The notes beneath the pieces are model-generated. The model was not told the DNA's origin, did not search any database, and was given only the letters and a program-made list of their open reading frames with translations. A stretch of 30,142 bases of DNA, from IMG/VR virus record IMGVR_UViG_3300009506_000155, positions 1-30,142 of that record. One strand, written 5' to 3'. The translations under genes and the position numbers were made by a program. The stretch is from a virus. Shown piece after piece: positions 12,356 through 20,644 of the stretch. Numbering within the stretch: the stretch's first letter is position 1; each line of letters opens with the position of its first letter.

Positions 12356-14419
12356 ATGAAATTAATAGATCGAGCGTTGGGCTGGTTGAGTGAGAAGGGA
12401 CTACTTTTCGAAAACGGCGGTGATGTTTGGGCATCTAGTTATTACAGCAATAGCAGATCTGCAGGTACTAAGTATCTAATAGGATCTTATCAATCATCAC
12501 CAGGATTACGCCGCGTGACAAATCAGATTTCAAACGCCGTAGCAACAACGCCGATCAAGTTGTATAAGACAACAAAGAACGGCAAGCCGGTTAGAAACAT
12601 AACTCTACAGATGGCTGGTTATCAACAAAGGTCTGCAATCATACGAGAGTTGTCGGCAAAGGGTGAAGCGCAAGAGATAACAGATCACCCGATGATTGAC
12701 TTGTTGCATAATCCCAACGACGAAATGACGGGGTTGCTACTGCGAAAATATACGCAACTATATTTAGATATTCCAGGCGAGGCTTTTTGGATCATAGATC
12801 GCAACAAGATAGGTAAACCCGTTGGCTTGTGGGTAATACCTCCGCACTGGATAACAGCGACACCAACGGATGAATCAGAATATTATACAGCTAACATAGG
12901 TAGCCAAAGCAATTTGAAAATTCATAAAGATGATATTGTCTGGTTTAAAGATGTTAATCTTAGCAACCCGCGTGGCAGAGGCACAGGACTCGGCCAAAGT
13001 TTAGGCGATGAAATTGAAACCGACGAATACGCCAGCAAGTTTTTGAAAACGTGGTTTCAGAATAGAGCAAAGCCGGAGATGATTATAAGCGTTGAAGGCG
13101 CATCGAAGCCAGCGCTGGAAGATGCAAAACGCAGGTTTGAGCAAGAGCACAGGGGATACAGGGCAGCACACAAAACTTTTTGGACTCCTGGAAAGTTAAT
13201 AATAAAAGAACTTCAACAAAAGTTTAGCGATATGGAATTAAGTTTGCTTAGAAAAGATCAGAGAGACATAACAAATCAAACGTTTGGTGTACCTCCTGAG
13301 ATCATGGGCATAATTGACAACAGCAACAGAGCAACGATAGATGCTGCAATGTATATATTTCAAAGGGCTGTTATCATGCCAAGGCTTGAGTTTTTTAGAG
13401 CCGAATTACAAGCAAAGATGGCTCCGCTTTACGATCCTAGACTTATTGTCGGATTTGAATCGCCGATTGATGCTGACAAAGATCGTCAAATCGAAATTAT
13501 GAAGGGCGCACCGTGGGCATTAACAAGGGGAGAGTGGCGCAAGAGGGCGGGTCTTAATGATCGCGGTGATGTTGACAACGTTCACTATGTGCAGGCGGGG
13601 TTGTTGCCAGAACAGGTACCAAAAAGTAAAGGGCTTAAAAAAAAAGATCTGAAAACGTCAAAAGGAATGAGTGCGGAGGATCTAGCCCCAATTGTCAATG
13701 CTGTTGACGCTAAACTATTAGCACAAGAGGTCGTACCGGCGCACTCTGAACAACTACAAAACTATGGTGATAGTGTTTATGCTGATGATCTTGGCATGGA
13801 TACAAGTTTTAATCTGCAGCACCCTGCAGTATATGCACACATGCAAGAGTTTGCAGGCAACAGAATAAACTGGATCAATGATACAACAAGGCAAGAGCTG
13901 TTGGCAACGCTGGCTATTGGTGCGGAGCAAGGCGAAAGTGAGGTCGAGCTTATGGAGAGGGTTAAAGCATATTTTGGTGATATGGAAGATTACAGAGCGG
14001 CCAGAATAGCAAGGACGGAGGGCGTCAGATCGTCAAACTTTGGAACTTATCACGCTTACAGTACAAGTGGCATTGTGCAGCATAAAGAGTGGGTGGCGAC
14101 GCTTGATCAAAACACAAGAGATGAACATGCGGATCTGGGCTTAAGGGAGCCAATAAAATTAAACGATCCTTTTGTGATTGGTGGCATGTCAGCAATGTAC
14201 CCTGGTGAGTTTGGCGATCCTGCTATGGACATAAACTGCAGATGTACTATTGTTGCAGTGATATCAGAGGATAAGGCGTTGGACAAAGAAACCTACTGGA
14301 AAGCATACGATCGCAAGCTGACATCATGGGAGAATGTTTTGCAGAAAGCAATAAAACGAGGCTTTAGAAAGCAACGAGACGCTGTTCTTGAAGTGATGCC
14401 TTTTTATTTGCGGGGATAG
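12356..14419 (+). CDS. Portal protein fused to MuF/SPP1 gp7-like head morphogenesis domain
   Basis: The protein has 687 residues. Residues about 30-430 are an HK97-type portal (SPGLRRVTNQISNAVATTPI, HPMIDLLHNPN, WFKDVNLSNPRGRGTGLG, QTFGVPPEIMGIIDN). Residues about 480-685 are a minor-head-protein domain of the MuF/gp7 type (NRINWINDTTRQELLATLAI, RAARIARTEGVRSSNFGTYH, KEWVATLDQNTRDEHADL, DINCRCTIVAV). These are usually two adjacent genes; here they are one polypeptide with a charged linker at about 430-465. The portal is the DNA gateway, and the MuF part is a minor internal or head-closure protein. It begins 7 nt after the terminase gene. Confidence 0.9.
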   Translation: MKLIDRALGWLSEKGLLFENGGDVWASSYYSNSRSAGTKYLIGSYQSSPGLRRVTNQISNAVATTPIKLYKTTKNGKPVRNITLQMAGYQQRSAIIRELSAKGEAQEITDHPMIDLLHNPNDEMTGLLLRKYTQLYLDIPGEAFWIIDRNKIGKPVGLWVIPPHWITATPTDESEYYTANIGSQSNLKIHKDDIVWFKDVNLSNPRGRGTGLGQSLGDEIETDEYASKFLKTWFQNRAKPEMIISVEGASKPALEDAKRRFEQEHRGYRAAHKTFWTPGKLIIKELQQKFSDMELSLLRKDQRDITNQTFGVPPEIMGIIDNSNRATIDAAMYIFQRAVIMPRLEFFRAELQAKMAPLYDPRLIVGFESPIDADKDRQIEIMKGAPWALTRGEWRKRAGLNDRGDVDNVHYVQAGLLPEQVPKSKGLKKKDLKTSKGMSAEDLAPIVNAVDAKLLAQEVVPAHSEQLQNYGDSVYADDLGMDTSFNLQHPAVYAHMQEFAGNRINWINDTTRQELLATLAIGAEQGESEVELMERVKAYFGDMEDYRAARIARTEGVRSSNFGTYHAYSTSGIVQHKEWVATLDQNTRDEHADLGLREPIKLNDPFVIGGMSAMYPGEFGDPAMDINCRCTIVAVISEDKALDKETYWKAYDRKLTSWENVLQKAIKRGFRKQRDAVLEVMPFYLRG

Positions 14420-14420
14420 T

Positions 14421-14588
14421 ATGGCGGGCGACACAAATCCTAGATGCTCAGGATCGCTCACAATCAAAGGCAAGAACGGGCAGTTCACAAAAGTTTGCAA
14501 CAAGTTACTTGTAAGCGGAAAAATATCAAAACCATGGTTGATTAGATGCCCAAGATGTGGTAATATTAACACGTCAAATAATACTTGA
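14421..14588 (+). CDS. com: Com-like small zinc-finger protein
   Basis: The protein has 55 residues, starting 1 nt after the portal stop. Four cysteines lie in the order C9, VCNKLL (C26), and RCPRCG (C43, C46). CNKLL followed by RCPRC is the signature of the Com family, which includes the phage Mu protein that activates translation of the mom DNA-modification gene by binding its mRNA. In many phages com-like genes sit near the portal, as here. Its target is unknown. The only DNA-modification gene in the window is a truncated methyltransferase far away (7066), so this may be an orphan. Confidence 0.7.
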   Translation: MAGDTNPRCSGSLTIKGKNGQFTKVCNKLLVSGKISKPWLIRCPRCGNINTSNNT

Positions 14589-14668
14589 CAAAAGATTTAA
14601 GAGGGCTTAAAAAACGACAAAGCGGCCAATTTGCAACAAGCGCCCCAAGTTGCAGAAAAAAGGTAAAT

Positions 14669-15622
14669 ATGGCAGGCCGCAAACTTTTAACAAATAAACA
14701 GTTTAAAGAAATGGCAAAGGGCGGCTCTTTGCCCGAATCTTATTTAGTAATAAAAAACATTGATTGCCAGTTTATAAAAAGCCCAGATGATGGCGGATCT
14801 ATAACGGTTGTTATGTCAACAGACAAGCCAGATCGTGAAGGTGACACAATAGCAATAGATGGCTGGAGTCTATCGAATTTTAAAAAAAATCCGGTTGTGT
14901 TGTGGGCACACGAGCACAAGTTGCCGCCGATTGGCAAAGTGTTAAAAACATGGATTGATGGCGGCAAGTTATATGGCAAGCTGCAGTTCACTCCTGGTGA
15001 CATGGATCATCCGCTAGGCATGGGTTTTGGTTCTACAATTAGCAGAATGTATAAAGAGGGTTATTTGTCGGCGGTTAGTGTTGGATTTAGACCAGACGAG
15101 TGGAAGTTTAACGAGTCACGCGGCGGGGGCGCAATTGATTTTGTTTCGCAAGAGTTATTAGAGATCAGCGCGGTGCCCGTGCCAGCAAACCCGCAAGCGT
15201 TAATTGATGCGACCAAAAGCGGTATTGATACAAAACAGCTATTTGACTGGCTCACAAACAACGAAAGCAACCCATGCGCTGCAGGCTTAAAAATAGCACG
15301 CGATGATAAAATAGAGATTAACAAGAAAGATGCTGAAACTTTATTTCAGCAAATTAAAAATCTTTTTACTTTTTCTGGTAAAAATGAAAACATAAATCAG
15401 GAGAGTGATGAAATGGAAGAAACTCTTAAGGGTTTAATTAAGGAAATATCTGAACTAAAAACAGTTGTCGAAGAGTTGAAAAACGAAAAACAAGATCAAG
15501 AAAAAATAGAAACCATAGAACTATCAAAAGATGAAATTGATGACGTTGTAAAAGATGTCACAAAAAATCTATTTGATGCGTTCGAGAATAAACTGCGTTC
15601 CATTACGGGCGCGTTAGACTAA
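14669..15622 (+). CDS. HK97-type prohead protease with C-terminal scaffold-like extension
   Basis: The protein has 317 residues from the ATG at 14669 (AAAGGT upstream). A longer frame from a TTG at 14585 would add 28 unlike residues. Herpesvirus-type serine protease motifs: GDTIAIDGW, NPVVLWAHEH (His81), GYLSAVSVGF (nucleophile-type Ser137) and ISAVPVPANP. After about residue 190 it continues into a charged, coiled-coil-rich region ending SITGALD, which is probably a fused scaffold. It cleaves itself and the capsid delta domain during maturation. A strong internal start (15413) may release the scaffold part on its own. Confidence 0.88.
   Translation: MAGRKLLTNKQFKEMAKGGSLPESYLVIKNIDCQFIKSPDDGGSITVVMSTDKPDREGDTIAIDGWSLSNFKKNPVVLWAHEHKLPPIGKVLKTWIDGGKLYGKLQFTPGDMDHPLGMGFGSTISRMYKEGYLSAVSVGFRPDEWKFNESRGGGAIDFVSQELLEISAVPVPANPQALIDATKSGIDTKQLFDWLTNNESNPCAAGLKIARDDKIEINKKDAETLFQQIKNLFTFSGKNENINQESDEMEETLKGLIKEISELKTVVEELKNEKQDQEKIETIELSKDEIDDVVKDVTKNLFDAFENKLRSITGALD
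15413..15622 (+). CDS. Nested in-frame scaffold protein (internal start)
   Basis: An in-frame ATG at 15413 is preceded by CAGGAG (AGGAG 15399-15403, 9-nt spacing). It would yield 69 residues, MEETLKGLIKEISELKTVVE and on, almost wholly coiled coil. This matches the lambda C/Nu3 arrangement, in which the scaffold is translated from inside the protease gene. No separate scaffold gene exists between the protease and the capsid gene, and the capsid protein itself has its own helical N-terminus. Evidence is the ribosome binding site and composition only. Confidence 0.45.
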   Translation: MEETLKGLIKEISELKTVVEELKNEKQDQEKIETIELSKDEIDDVVKDVTKNLFDAFENKLRSITGALD

Positions 15623-15629
15623 GGGGTTA

Positions 15630-16835
15630 ATGATGAATGATAATTCAAAAGCCCAAGTGAAACTACTCAAGGACGCGCTAACTGGCGAGCTGAAGGTTAT
15701 CGCTGAACGTATTGAGGAACGCTTGGCAAAGTTGGACGAGAAAGCGACAAACAACAAACCGAAAACATCTGAAAAGGATTTGGATAAAACCAAGCCACAA
15801 AAAGGATGCGGAGCGGCTCGCTGCTTAATGTATCTTTATCGAGCTGGTGGCAAAGATGTTGATAAAGCAATCAATATGGCCCAGGATGCTGGAGATCATT
15901 ACGTTGCTGACGTTTGGGAAAAAGCGATGGCTACCGAGTCGTTGTCGGCTGGCGGCGCACTATTACCAGCGGAGTTTGTTGGAGAGTTAATCGAGGAACT
16001 TGGCGCAAAAGCCCAAGTACGTGCCTCTGGTGTTAGTCCTGCTGACATGGATGTACCAATTCCATATATTGACACAAGTGCAAGCGCAACCTGGGTGGGT
16101 GAAGCTGCAGCAGTCAATGAAGGTACTCCTACTTTTGGTCAATTGCAATTCAACCCGCACAAACTTGTGTGTGTTGGTGCCTTGTCTAATGAAATGTTGA
16201 TCAAGGGCGGTGAGAGATCTGAGCGTATTTTAGCGAATCATTTGGTGCGTGTTATTGCTCGCGCCGAAGATTTGGCATTAATTACTTCTGATGGCAGCTC
16301 CAATGAGCCACAAGGCTTATTGTATCTTGCAGATTCAAGTAATAAGTTTAATGCTAATGCAACGGTGAGCCTAGCAAATGTAACTGTCGATATGTCAAAA
16401 GCTCTTCTGAAATTAGAAGACAACAACGTTGACATGACCGGAAATGTTGGCTGGTTAATAGCTCCAAGAGTAAAGCATTATTTCCGCAATGTGTTAGACA
16501 GCAACGGAAACGCTGTATTCAGAAACGACGTTGAACGCGGTGTGCTGTTTGGCTATCCGTTCAAAGTTTCTTCGCAGATCGTAACCAATGCTGGCTCTGG
16601 AACAAACGAAACAAAGATCTATCTTGCAGCGTTCCAGTACATGATGCTGGCTGAAGATTATGCTATGCAGGTTGAAATGTTTCCAAACGCTACTTTTAGC
16701 AACTCAAGCGGTACTTTGGTTAGTGGTATTAGCACAGATCAAAGCGCTGTTCGAGTTAAAGAAAGTATTGATTTCGGCGCTTCTTATCGAGGCAAAGAAA
16801 TTGCAGTCATTGAAGCTGCAAAATGGGGTGCATAA
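15630..16835 (+). CDS. HK97-fold major capsid protein
   Basis: The protein has 401 residues (two adjacent ATGs at 15630 and 15633; AGGGG upstream). Residues 1 to about 95 form a helical delta-like domain (AQVKLLKDALTGELKVIAER), probably removed by the prohead protease. The mature part begins around SAGGALLPAEFVGEL and has standard Phage_capsid features: VPIPYIDTSASATWVGEA, GQLQFNPHKLVCVGALSNEM, LALITSDGSSNEPQGLLYLA, WLIAPRVKHYFRNV, GVLFGYPFKVSSQI and the C-terminal RVKESIDFGASYRGKEIAVI. It builds the icosahedral shell. Confidence 0.93.
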   Translation: MMNDNSKAQVKLLKDALTGELKVIAERIEERLAKLDEKATNNKPKTSEKDLDKTKPQKGCGAARCLMYLYRAGGKDVDKAINMAQDAGDHYVADVWEKAMATESLSAGGALLPAEFVGELIEELGAKAQVRASGVSPADMDVPIPYIDTSASATWVGEAAAVNEGTPTFGQLQFNPHKLVCVGALSNEMLIKGGERSERILANHLVRVIARAEDLALITSDGSSNEPQGLLYLADSSNKFNANATVSLANVTVDMSKALLKLEDNNVDMTGNVGWLIAPRVKHYFRNVLDSNGNAVFRNDVERGVLFGYPFKVSSQIVTNAGSGTNETKIYLAAFQYMMLAEDYAMQVEMFPNATFSNSSGTLVSGISTDQSAVRVKESIDFGASYRGKEIAVIEAAKWGA

Positions 16836-17311
16836 TGAGTTTACTTCCAAAAACAGACTTAACTAATCATGTAAAAGTAGCACCGGCTTGTGGTCAAGCA
16901 ACTGCTGCAGGTGTTGCCGTTGTCTTAACCGCTGCAGCAACTGAGGATAACGTTAAAGTTACAGGCCAAAGCATTGATCGTATGGGCTATCAGTCTTGTG
17001 TACTCTCTCTTGGCTGCATCGCAACCTTGGCAGCAAGTGAAACAATCGCGTTCGCTGTAGAATATCAAGATAGTGACGATAATTCTACATGGAACACAGC
17101 CGTTGCTTTGCAAGCATCAACTGTATTGTTGACCGATAGCGGATCTGGGTCTAATTTGCATGGCTCTTTAGAGATTGCTTTAAGTCTCAAGGCGCGTGCA
17201 AGATATATTAGATTTAATGTTACGCCAAACATGAGCGCATCTGGAACAGATACCGCTGTATGGTATGCTAACGCCATCCTTGCAGGCCCACAAAAACTAC
17301 CTGCTGCATAG
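16835..17311 (+). CDS. Small virion structural protein, probable capsid decoration
   Basis: The protein has 158 residues from the ATG at 16835, overlapping the capsid stop by one base. It is beta-rich, with a MSLLPKTDLTNHVKVAPACG start and a RYIRFNVTPNMSASGTDTAV strand pattern near the end. I recall similar proteins directly behind major capsid genes of many phages, usually annotated as hypothetical or structural. Decoration of the capsid or head fibre attachment is the likely role, from position. Confidence 0.65.
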   Translation: MSLLPKTDLTNHVKVAPACGQATAAGVAVVLTAAATEDNVKVTGQSIDRMGYQSCVLSLGCIATLAASETIAFAVEYQDSDDNSTWNTAVALQASTVLLTDSGSGSNLHGSLEIALSLKARARYIRFNVTPNMSASGTDTAVWYANAILAGPQKLPAA

Positions 17312-17318
17312 GTGATTT

Positions 17319-17666
17319 ATGGAACCTGAAAAAAGCATGGCCTATAACGGCCTTTTGATTAAAGTTGTTCTCCATAAGCGTTGTATGGGTTATCAGGCTG
17401 GCGATATCGCTGGCCTGAAACCAGACACTGCAAAGCAGATCATAAGCAGCGGCCTAGGTCATTTGCTTACTGAAGATGAGTGGCAAAAAAAAGAAGAGGA
17501 AGCCAACGAAAAAATGAAAGCAGAAAAAATGCTTAAAAAAGAAATTGAACAAAAAGCAATTGATGAGATAGCAGAGATTCAAAAAAACAAAAGTGTTGTG
17601 AATAATATGGTTACTAAAAGCAAAGAAAACAAAGCTGGCAAAAAAATCAACACTAAGAAAAAGTAA
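17319..17666 (+). CDS. Accessory head protein with lysine-rich tail
   Basis: The protein has 115 residues and follows an AGGTG site. An N-terminal domain of about 50 residues (LLIKVVLHKRCMGYQAGDIA, GLKPDTAKQIISSGLG) is a short beta-helix module seen in phage head-gene clusters. The rest is a long charged helix that ends in a Lys-rich tail (KAGKKINTKKK). The basic tail could contact DNA or the capsid interior. Position between capsid and connector genes supports a head role; I cannot be more exact. Confidence 0.55.
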   Translation: MEPEKSMAYNGLLIKVVLHKRCMGYQAGDIAGLKPDTAKQIISSGLGHLLTEDEWQKKEEEANEKMKAEKMLKKEIEQKAIDEIAEIQKNKSVVNNMVTKSKENKAGKKINTKKK

Positions 17667-17701
17667 CCAGCGGGCGCATTGGTTGCTTTATGGGGTAATA
17701 G

Positions 17702-18349
17702 ATGACTGTTAGTCTCGCGGCCAATGCGTTAACAGAGTTAGCCGCGGTTAAAACAGAACTTGGCATTACAGGATCATCAGATGATGATTACCTCAATAGA
17801 GCAATCAACGCGGCCTCAGATTTTGTTGAGGCTTATTGTGGCAGGGTTTTCTATTGGGATGACGATATTACTGAAGCATTAAAAGGATTTGGCGATTACC
17901 ATTTGGTGGTTAGCAGAAAGCCGCTTGATACAATAATAGCAATTACCTATGACGGATCAACAGTCGATTCGGGCAACTATGAAATACATGATGCCGATGC
18001 CGGTATAATATTTGCGCCTGGACGGTGGAATAATACAGCCTACAGGGACACAACTCCGACACAAGATCCGATAGAGGGCACAAATAGAAAATTGTATTCT
18101 GTAAATTATAAAGCCGGATATGTTACACCAAAGCAAGAAACAGATGATCCAACACTGACAAGAAACTTACCTTGGAGCCTAGAACAGGCTTGTATAGATT
18201 TGGTAACAGCGCAATATAGATCAAAAGGATCTGATAAAAACATAAAGAGCGAACGGTTGATGTCATGGTCTGTTGTGTATGGAGATCAAGCAATACCGCC
18301 GAGCATTAAAACGGTTCTTGATAGCTATATGGTAATAGGGTTTGCATGA
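17702..18349 (+). CDS. Head-tail connector (gp6-like)
   Basis: The protein has 215 residues. The N-terminal half has the connector signature: LTELAAVKTELGITGSSDDD, YLNRAINAASDFVEAYCGR and VFYWDDDITEALKG. The second half is beta-rich with LPWSLEQACIDLVTAQYRSK near the end. This is the HK97 gp6/SPP1 gp15 type adaptor that attaches under the portal. It overlaps the next gene at its stop. Confidence 0.8.
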   Translation: MTVSLAANALTELAAVKTELGITGSSDDDYLNRAINAASDFVEAYCGRVFYWDDDITEALKGFGDYHLVVSRKPLDTIIAITYDGSTVDSGNYEIHDADAGIIFAPGRWNNTAYRDTTPTQDPIEGTNRKLYSVNYKAGYVTPKQETDDPTLTRNLPWSLEQACIDLVTAQYRSKGSDKNIKSERLMSWSVVYGDQAIPPSIKTVLDSYMVIGFA

Positions 18350-18666
18350 TGAATATACAGCACCTATTGACTGACACCATAACTTACAAGCTGAAAACAG
18401 GCGTTGGTACTTATGGAGATCCATCTTTTGGCAGCGCATTGACAACAAAGGCAAGGGTTGAGTTTACCTCGAAAACATATGTTGATCCTAGTGGCAACGA
18501 AAAGTATTCACAACATGTGCTCACAACAACCGTTGAATTACCAAGAGGTACTAGGCTGTGGGTTCCTGGAGCCAGCACGTCAAATGATAACGAAGCTCTT
18601 GAAGTCAAACAAATAAAAAAAGCAAACATTCCAGGCGGCGATTATCTTTACGAGGTTTATACATGA
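18346..18666 (+). CDS. Head closure protein (SPP1 gp16-like)
   Basis: The protein has 106 residues and overlaps the connector gene by ATGA (another ATG at 18349). It is all-beta with the typical segments DTITYKLKTGVGTYGDPSFG, HVLTTTVELPRGTRLWVPG and LEVKQIKKANIPGG. The family (phage head-tail joining protein) forms the valve ring below the connector. Gene order connector, closure, gp10-like, terminator is canonical. Confidence 0.75.
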   Translation: MMNIQHLLTDTITYKLKTGVGTYGDPSFGSALTTKARVEFTSKTYVDPSGNEKYSQHVLTTTVELPRGTRLWVPGASTSNDNEALEVKQIKKANIPGGDYLYEVYT

Positions 18667-19037
18667 TAGACTTCAAGATACATGGCATTAAGATAATACA
18701 GCAAAACCTTAAAAAGGTTAATGCTGAAATGCGGCAAGCGGTTGCGGCATCGCTTTATGAGAAAGCACTGAAAATCGAAAACTTATCAGTCAAGATGGTT
18801 CCAGTTGTCACTGGTACGCTTAAAAGATCGCATTTTGTTAAAAAACCAAAAGCTGGAGACGAAAAACCCAAGGCGCAAATAGGGTACAATACAAAATATG
18901 CGGCAAAGGTGCATGAAATAAGCAGGCGCGGGTGGAAATACCTAGAGCGGCCATTTAATTCTGAAACTATGGATTTAATCCCTTGGTTGCGTCGCAGAAT
19001 TGCAGAAAACTTAAAAAGCGGGGTAAGATTTAAGTAA
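18663..19037 (+). CDS. HK97 gp10-like head-tail/tail-completion protein
   Basis: The protein has 124 residues and is coupled by ATGA to the preceding gene. Family features include MRQAVAASLYEKALKIENLS, KMVPVVTGTLKRSHFV and IGYNTKYAAKVHEI followed by an RPFN segment. Proteins of this family are needed to finish the neck and tail. Confidence 0.8.
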   Translation: MIDFKIHGIKIIQQNLKKVNAEMRQAVAASLYEKALKIENLSVKMVPVVTGTLKRSHFVKKPKAGDEKPKAQIGYNTKYAAKVHEISRRGWKYLERPFNSETMDLIPWLRRRIAENLKSGVRFK

Positions 19038-19441
19038 TGTCACAGCCAGAGATTACATTGGCAACTTATATAGGATCGCAGGTCGGAGCGCTGACCTATG
19101 GTACCAATTTGTTCCCTGGGCCAATGAGGCCAAGCGGTGAGGGTAGCATCCCGCATGAGTGCGTATTTGTAATTTCTACTGGCGGGCTTGCACCTCAGCA
19201 GTTTGTCGGTATGTCAACAAGCATCAAATATCACGGTGCACAAGTTATGATAAGGGGGGATAGAAAAGATTTTCAAGGTGGTTTGGCGTTGGCTCGTAGC
19301 TGTTACGATGCGGCGCACAAGGCACCATTAAGCGGTTATATTGATTGCTTGGTTGTTGAGTCAGATCCAAGCTATTTAGGAGAGGATGACGACGGTCATC
19401 CATTATGGTCTATAAACTTAATTCTACACATAAGAGAATAG
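19037..19441 (+). CDS. Tail terminator protein
   Basis: The protein has 134 residues. The motif order LATYIGSQVGALTYGTNLFP, VFVISTGGLAPQQFVG, HGAQVMIRGDRKDFQGGLAL, ARSCYDAAHK and SINLILHIRE fits tail-terminator/minor-capsid family proteins that cap the tail tube at the neck. It overlaps the previous stop by 1 nt. Confidence 0.7.
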   Translation: MSQPEITLATYIGSQVGALTYGTNLFPGPMRPSGEGSIPHECVFVISTGGLAPQQFVGMSTSIKYHGAQVMIRGDRKDFQGGLALARSCYDAAHKAPLSGYIDCLVVESDPSYLGEDDDGHPLWSINLILHIRE

Positions 19442-19450
19442 GAGCTAACA

Positions 19451-19801
19451 ATGGCAAGAACAGCAATAACAGTGCAAGCAATGGCTGCACACGGCGGCGG
19501 CAAAGATGATATTGCTTGGACAGCGGCGGACGCGACAAACGATCATGAGTTTCTAAACACAGGCAGAGAACTAGTGTTAATGAAAAACGACAGCGCTGGC
19601 GCATTGACGGCAACACTGGTTAGCGTTGCTGATGAATACGGTCGCACTGGTGATAAGACGATCACAACCGGCGCTAGTGATATATCGATCTTTGGCCCAT
19701 TTCCGCCTAGCAAGTTTAATCAGGCTGGTGGCTTGATGCATATAGATCTTACTGACGACACAAGTTTGAGCTTTGCGGTTGTTCAGTTTCAAAACTACTA
19801 A
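19451..19801 (+). CDS. Small beta-rich structural protein
   Basis: The protein has 116 residues and follows AGGAG. It has a compact beta-sandwich pattern (FLNTGRELVLMKNDSAGALT, GPFPPSKFNQAGGLMHIDLT). I recall similar proteins of this length next to tail tube or capsid genes, with a conserved GPFPPxxFN motif. It may decorate the tube or capsid; no experimental role is known to me. Confidence 0.6.
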   Translation: MARTAITVQAMAAHGGGKDDIAWTAADATNDHEFLNTGRELVLMKNDSAGALTATLVSVADEYGRTGDKTITTGASDISIFGPFPPSKFNQAGGLMHIDLTDDTSLSFAVVQFQNY

Positions 19802-19813
19802 GGAGTGTAAACA

Positions 19814-20233
19814 ATGGCAGATATTACAGCGAGAAGCGGTAAACTTGACGTATCAACAGATGGCGTCACATATACCGACATTGGCGGGATCAAAGACTAT
19901 GATCTATCTTACGATGGCGGCACCATAGATGTTACTGATTTTGACAGCGCTGGCTGGACAGAATTGCTAGCAGGAATCAGAAGCGCATCAATAAGCCTGA
20001 CAATGAACTATGACGAGGCCGACGCAGGTCAAGACAAGATAAGAACAGGCAATGAGAACGGGTCGATTCTTTACTGGAGAATAAGGCCTCGTGGTGATGG
20101 TACTGGGCTGCAAGAAACAATCTTCCAAGGTATCATAACAGGCTTGTCTGAATCAGGAGCGACTGATGGCGCGGTTGAGTGTAGCGTTGATGTTGCAACA
20201 ACAGGCGCACCGACAATACAAAACCAGACATAA
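19814..20233 (+). CDS. Major tail tube protein
   Basis: The protein has 139 residues after an AAGGAG site. The sequence runs GKLDVSTDGVTYTDIGGIKD, GGTIDVTDFDSAGWTELLAG, then LYWRIRPRGDGTGLQETIFQ and ATDGAVECSVDVATTG. This is the TP901-1-type tail tube pattern. It polymerises around the tape measure to form the tube. Confidence 0.8.
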   Translation: MADITARSGKLDVSTDGVTYTDIGGIKDYDLSYDGGTIDVTDFDSAGWTELLAGIRSASISLTMNYDEADAGQDKIRTGNENGSILYWRIRPRGDGTGLQETIFQGIITGLSESGATDGAVECSVDVATTGAPTIQNQT

Positions 20234-20266
20234 TAACAATATACCCCATATAAAGGACTAACAGTA

Positions 20267-20644
20267 ATGACACAAAAAAAAGCTAATCCACTAAAGGGAG
20301 AGGTTGATTTTGATTTTGGCGGCGAAAACTTGATTATCAAGTTTGACGCGTCGGCTCATATTCTATTAGAAGAGACTTACAATATGCCATTAGCCAAGTT
20401 CTTAACAAAACTTGAAAACGATGGAAGGTTGAAAGATATTATTTTTCTTTTAGGTGTGTTGCTGACGTCAGGTAAAAATCAAAAAGATGACCAGTTTCTG
20501 GTAGATAACTTTGATCATGGTGATATTGAATATTACAAAGCTAAGATACTTGAAGTTATTGAAAAGGCCGGAAACAAAAAGAAGAGGGGAAACAACCTCC
20601 CTTTAGTGCAGCCAAGCCAGCAAGAACAGACTGGAATAAGTTAA
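20267..20644 (+). CDS. Tail assembly chaperone, G-like part
   Basis: The protein has 125 residues. FDASAHILLEETYNMPLAKF, then DIIFLLGVLLTSG, is typical of tail assembly chaperones found between the tube and tape measure genes. Near its end the in-frame codons AGG GGA AAC create the GGGAAAC heptamer (20587-20593), and a long open frame continues in -1. The short product is the G-type chaperone; a fraction would be extended by frameshifting. Confidence 0.8.
   Translation: MTQKKANPLKGEVDFDFGGENLIIKFDASAHILLEETYNMPLAKFLTKLENDGRLKDIIFLLGVLLTSGKNQKDDQFLVDNFDHGDIEYYKAKILEVIEKAGNKKKRGNNLPLVQPSQQEQTGIS
20587..20593 (+). other. Programmed -1 frameshift heptamer G GGA AAC
   Basis: GGGAAAC fits X XXY YYZ in the zero frame of the G-like gene and is one base from lambda's GGGAAAG. 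An AGGGG-like stretch overlaps it and the stop of the zero frame follows 48 nt later. The -1 frame is open from here to 20913. Confidence 0.75.

Noticed and set aside
14585-14668. TTG start extending the prohead protease by 28 residues
   Set aside because: The extension does not look like a protease N-terminus, and the ATG at 14669 has a reasonable ribosome binding site. The overlap with the com-like stop keeps a small chance open.
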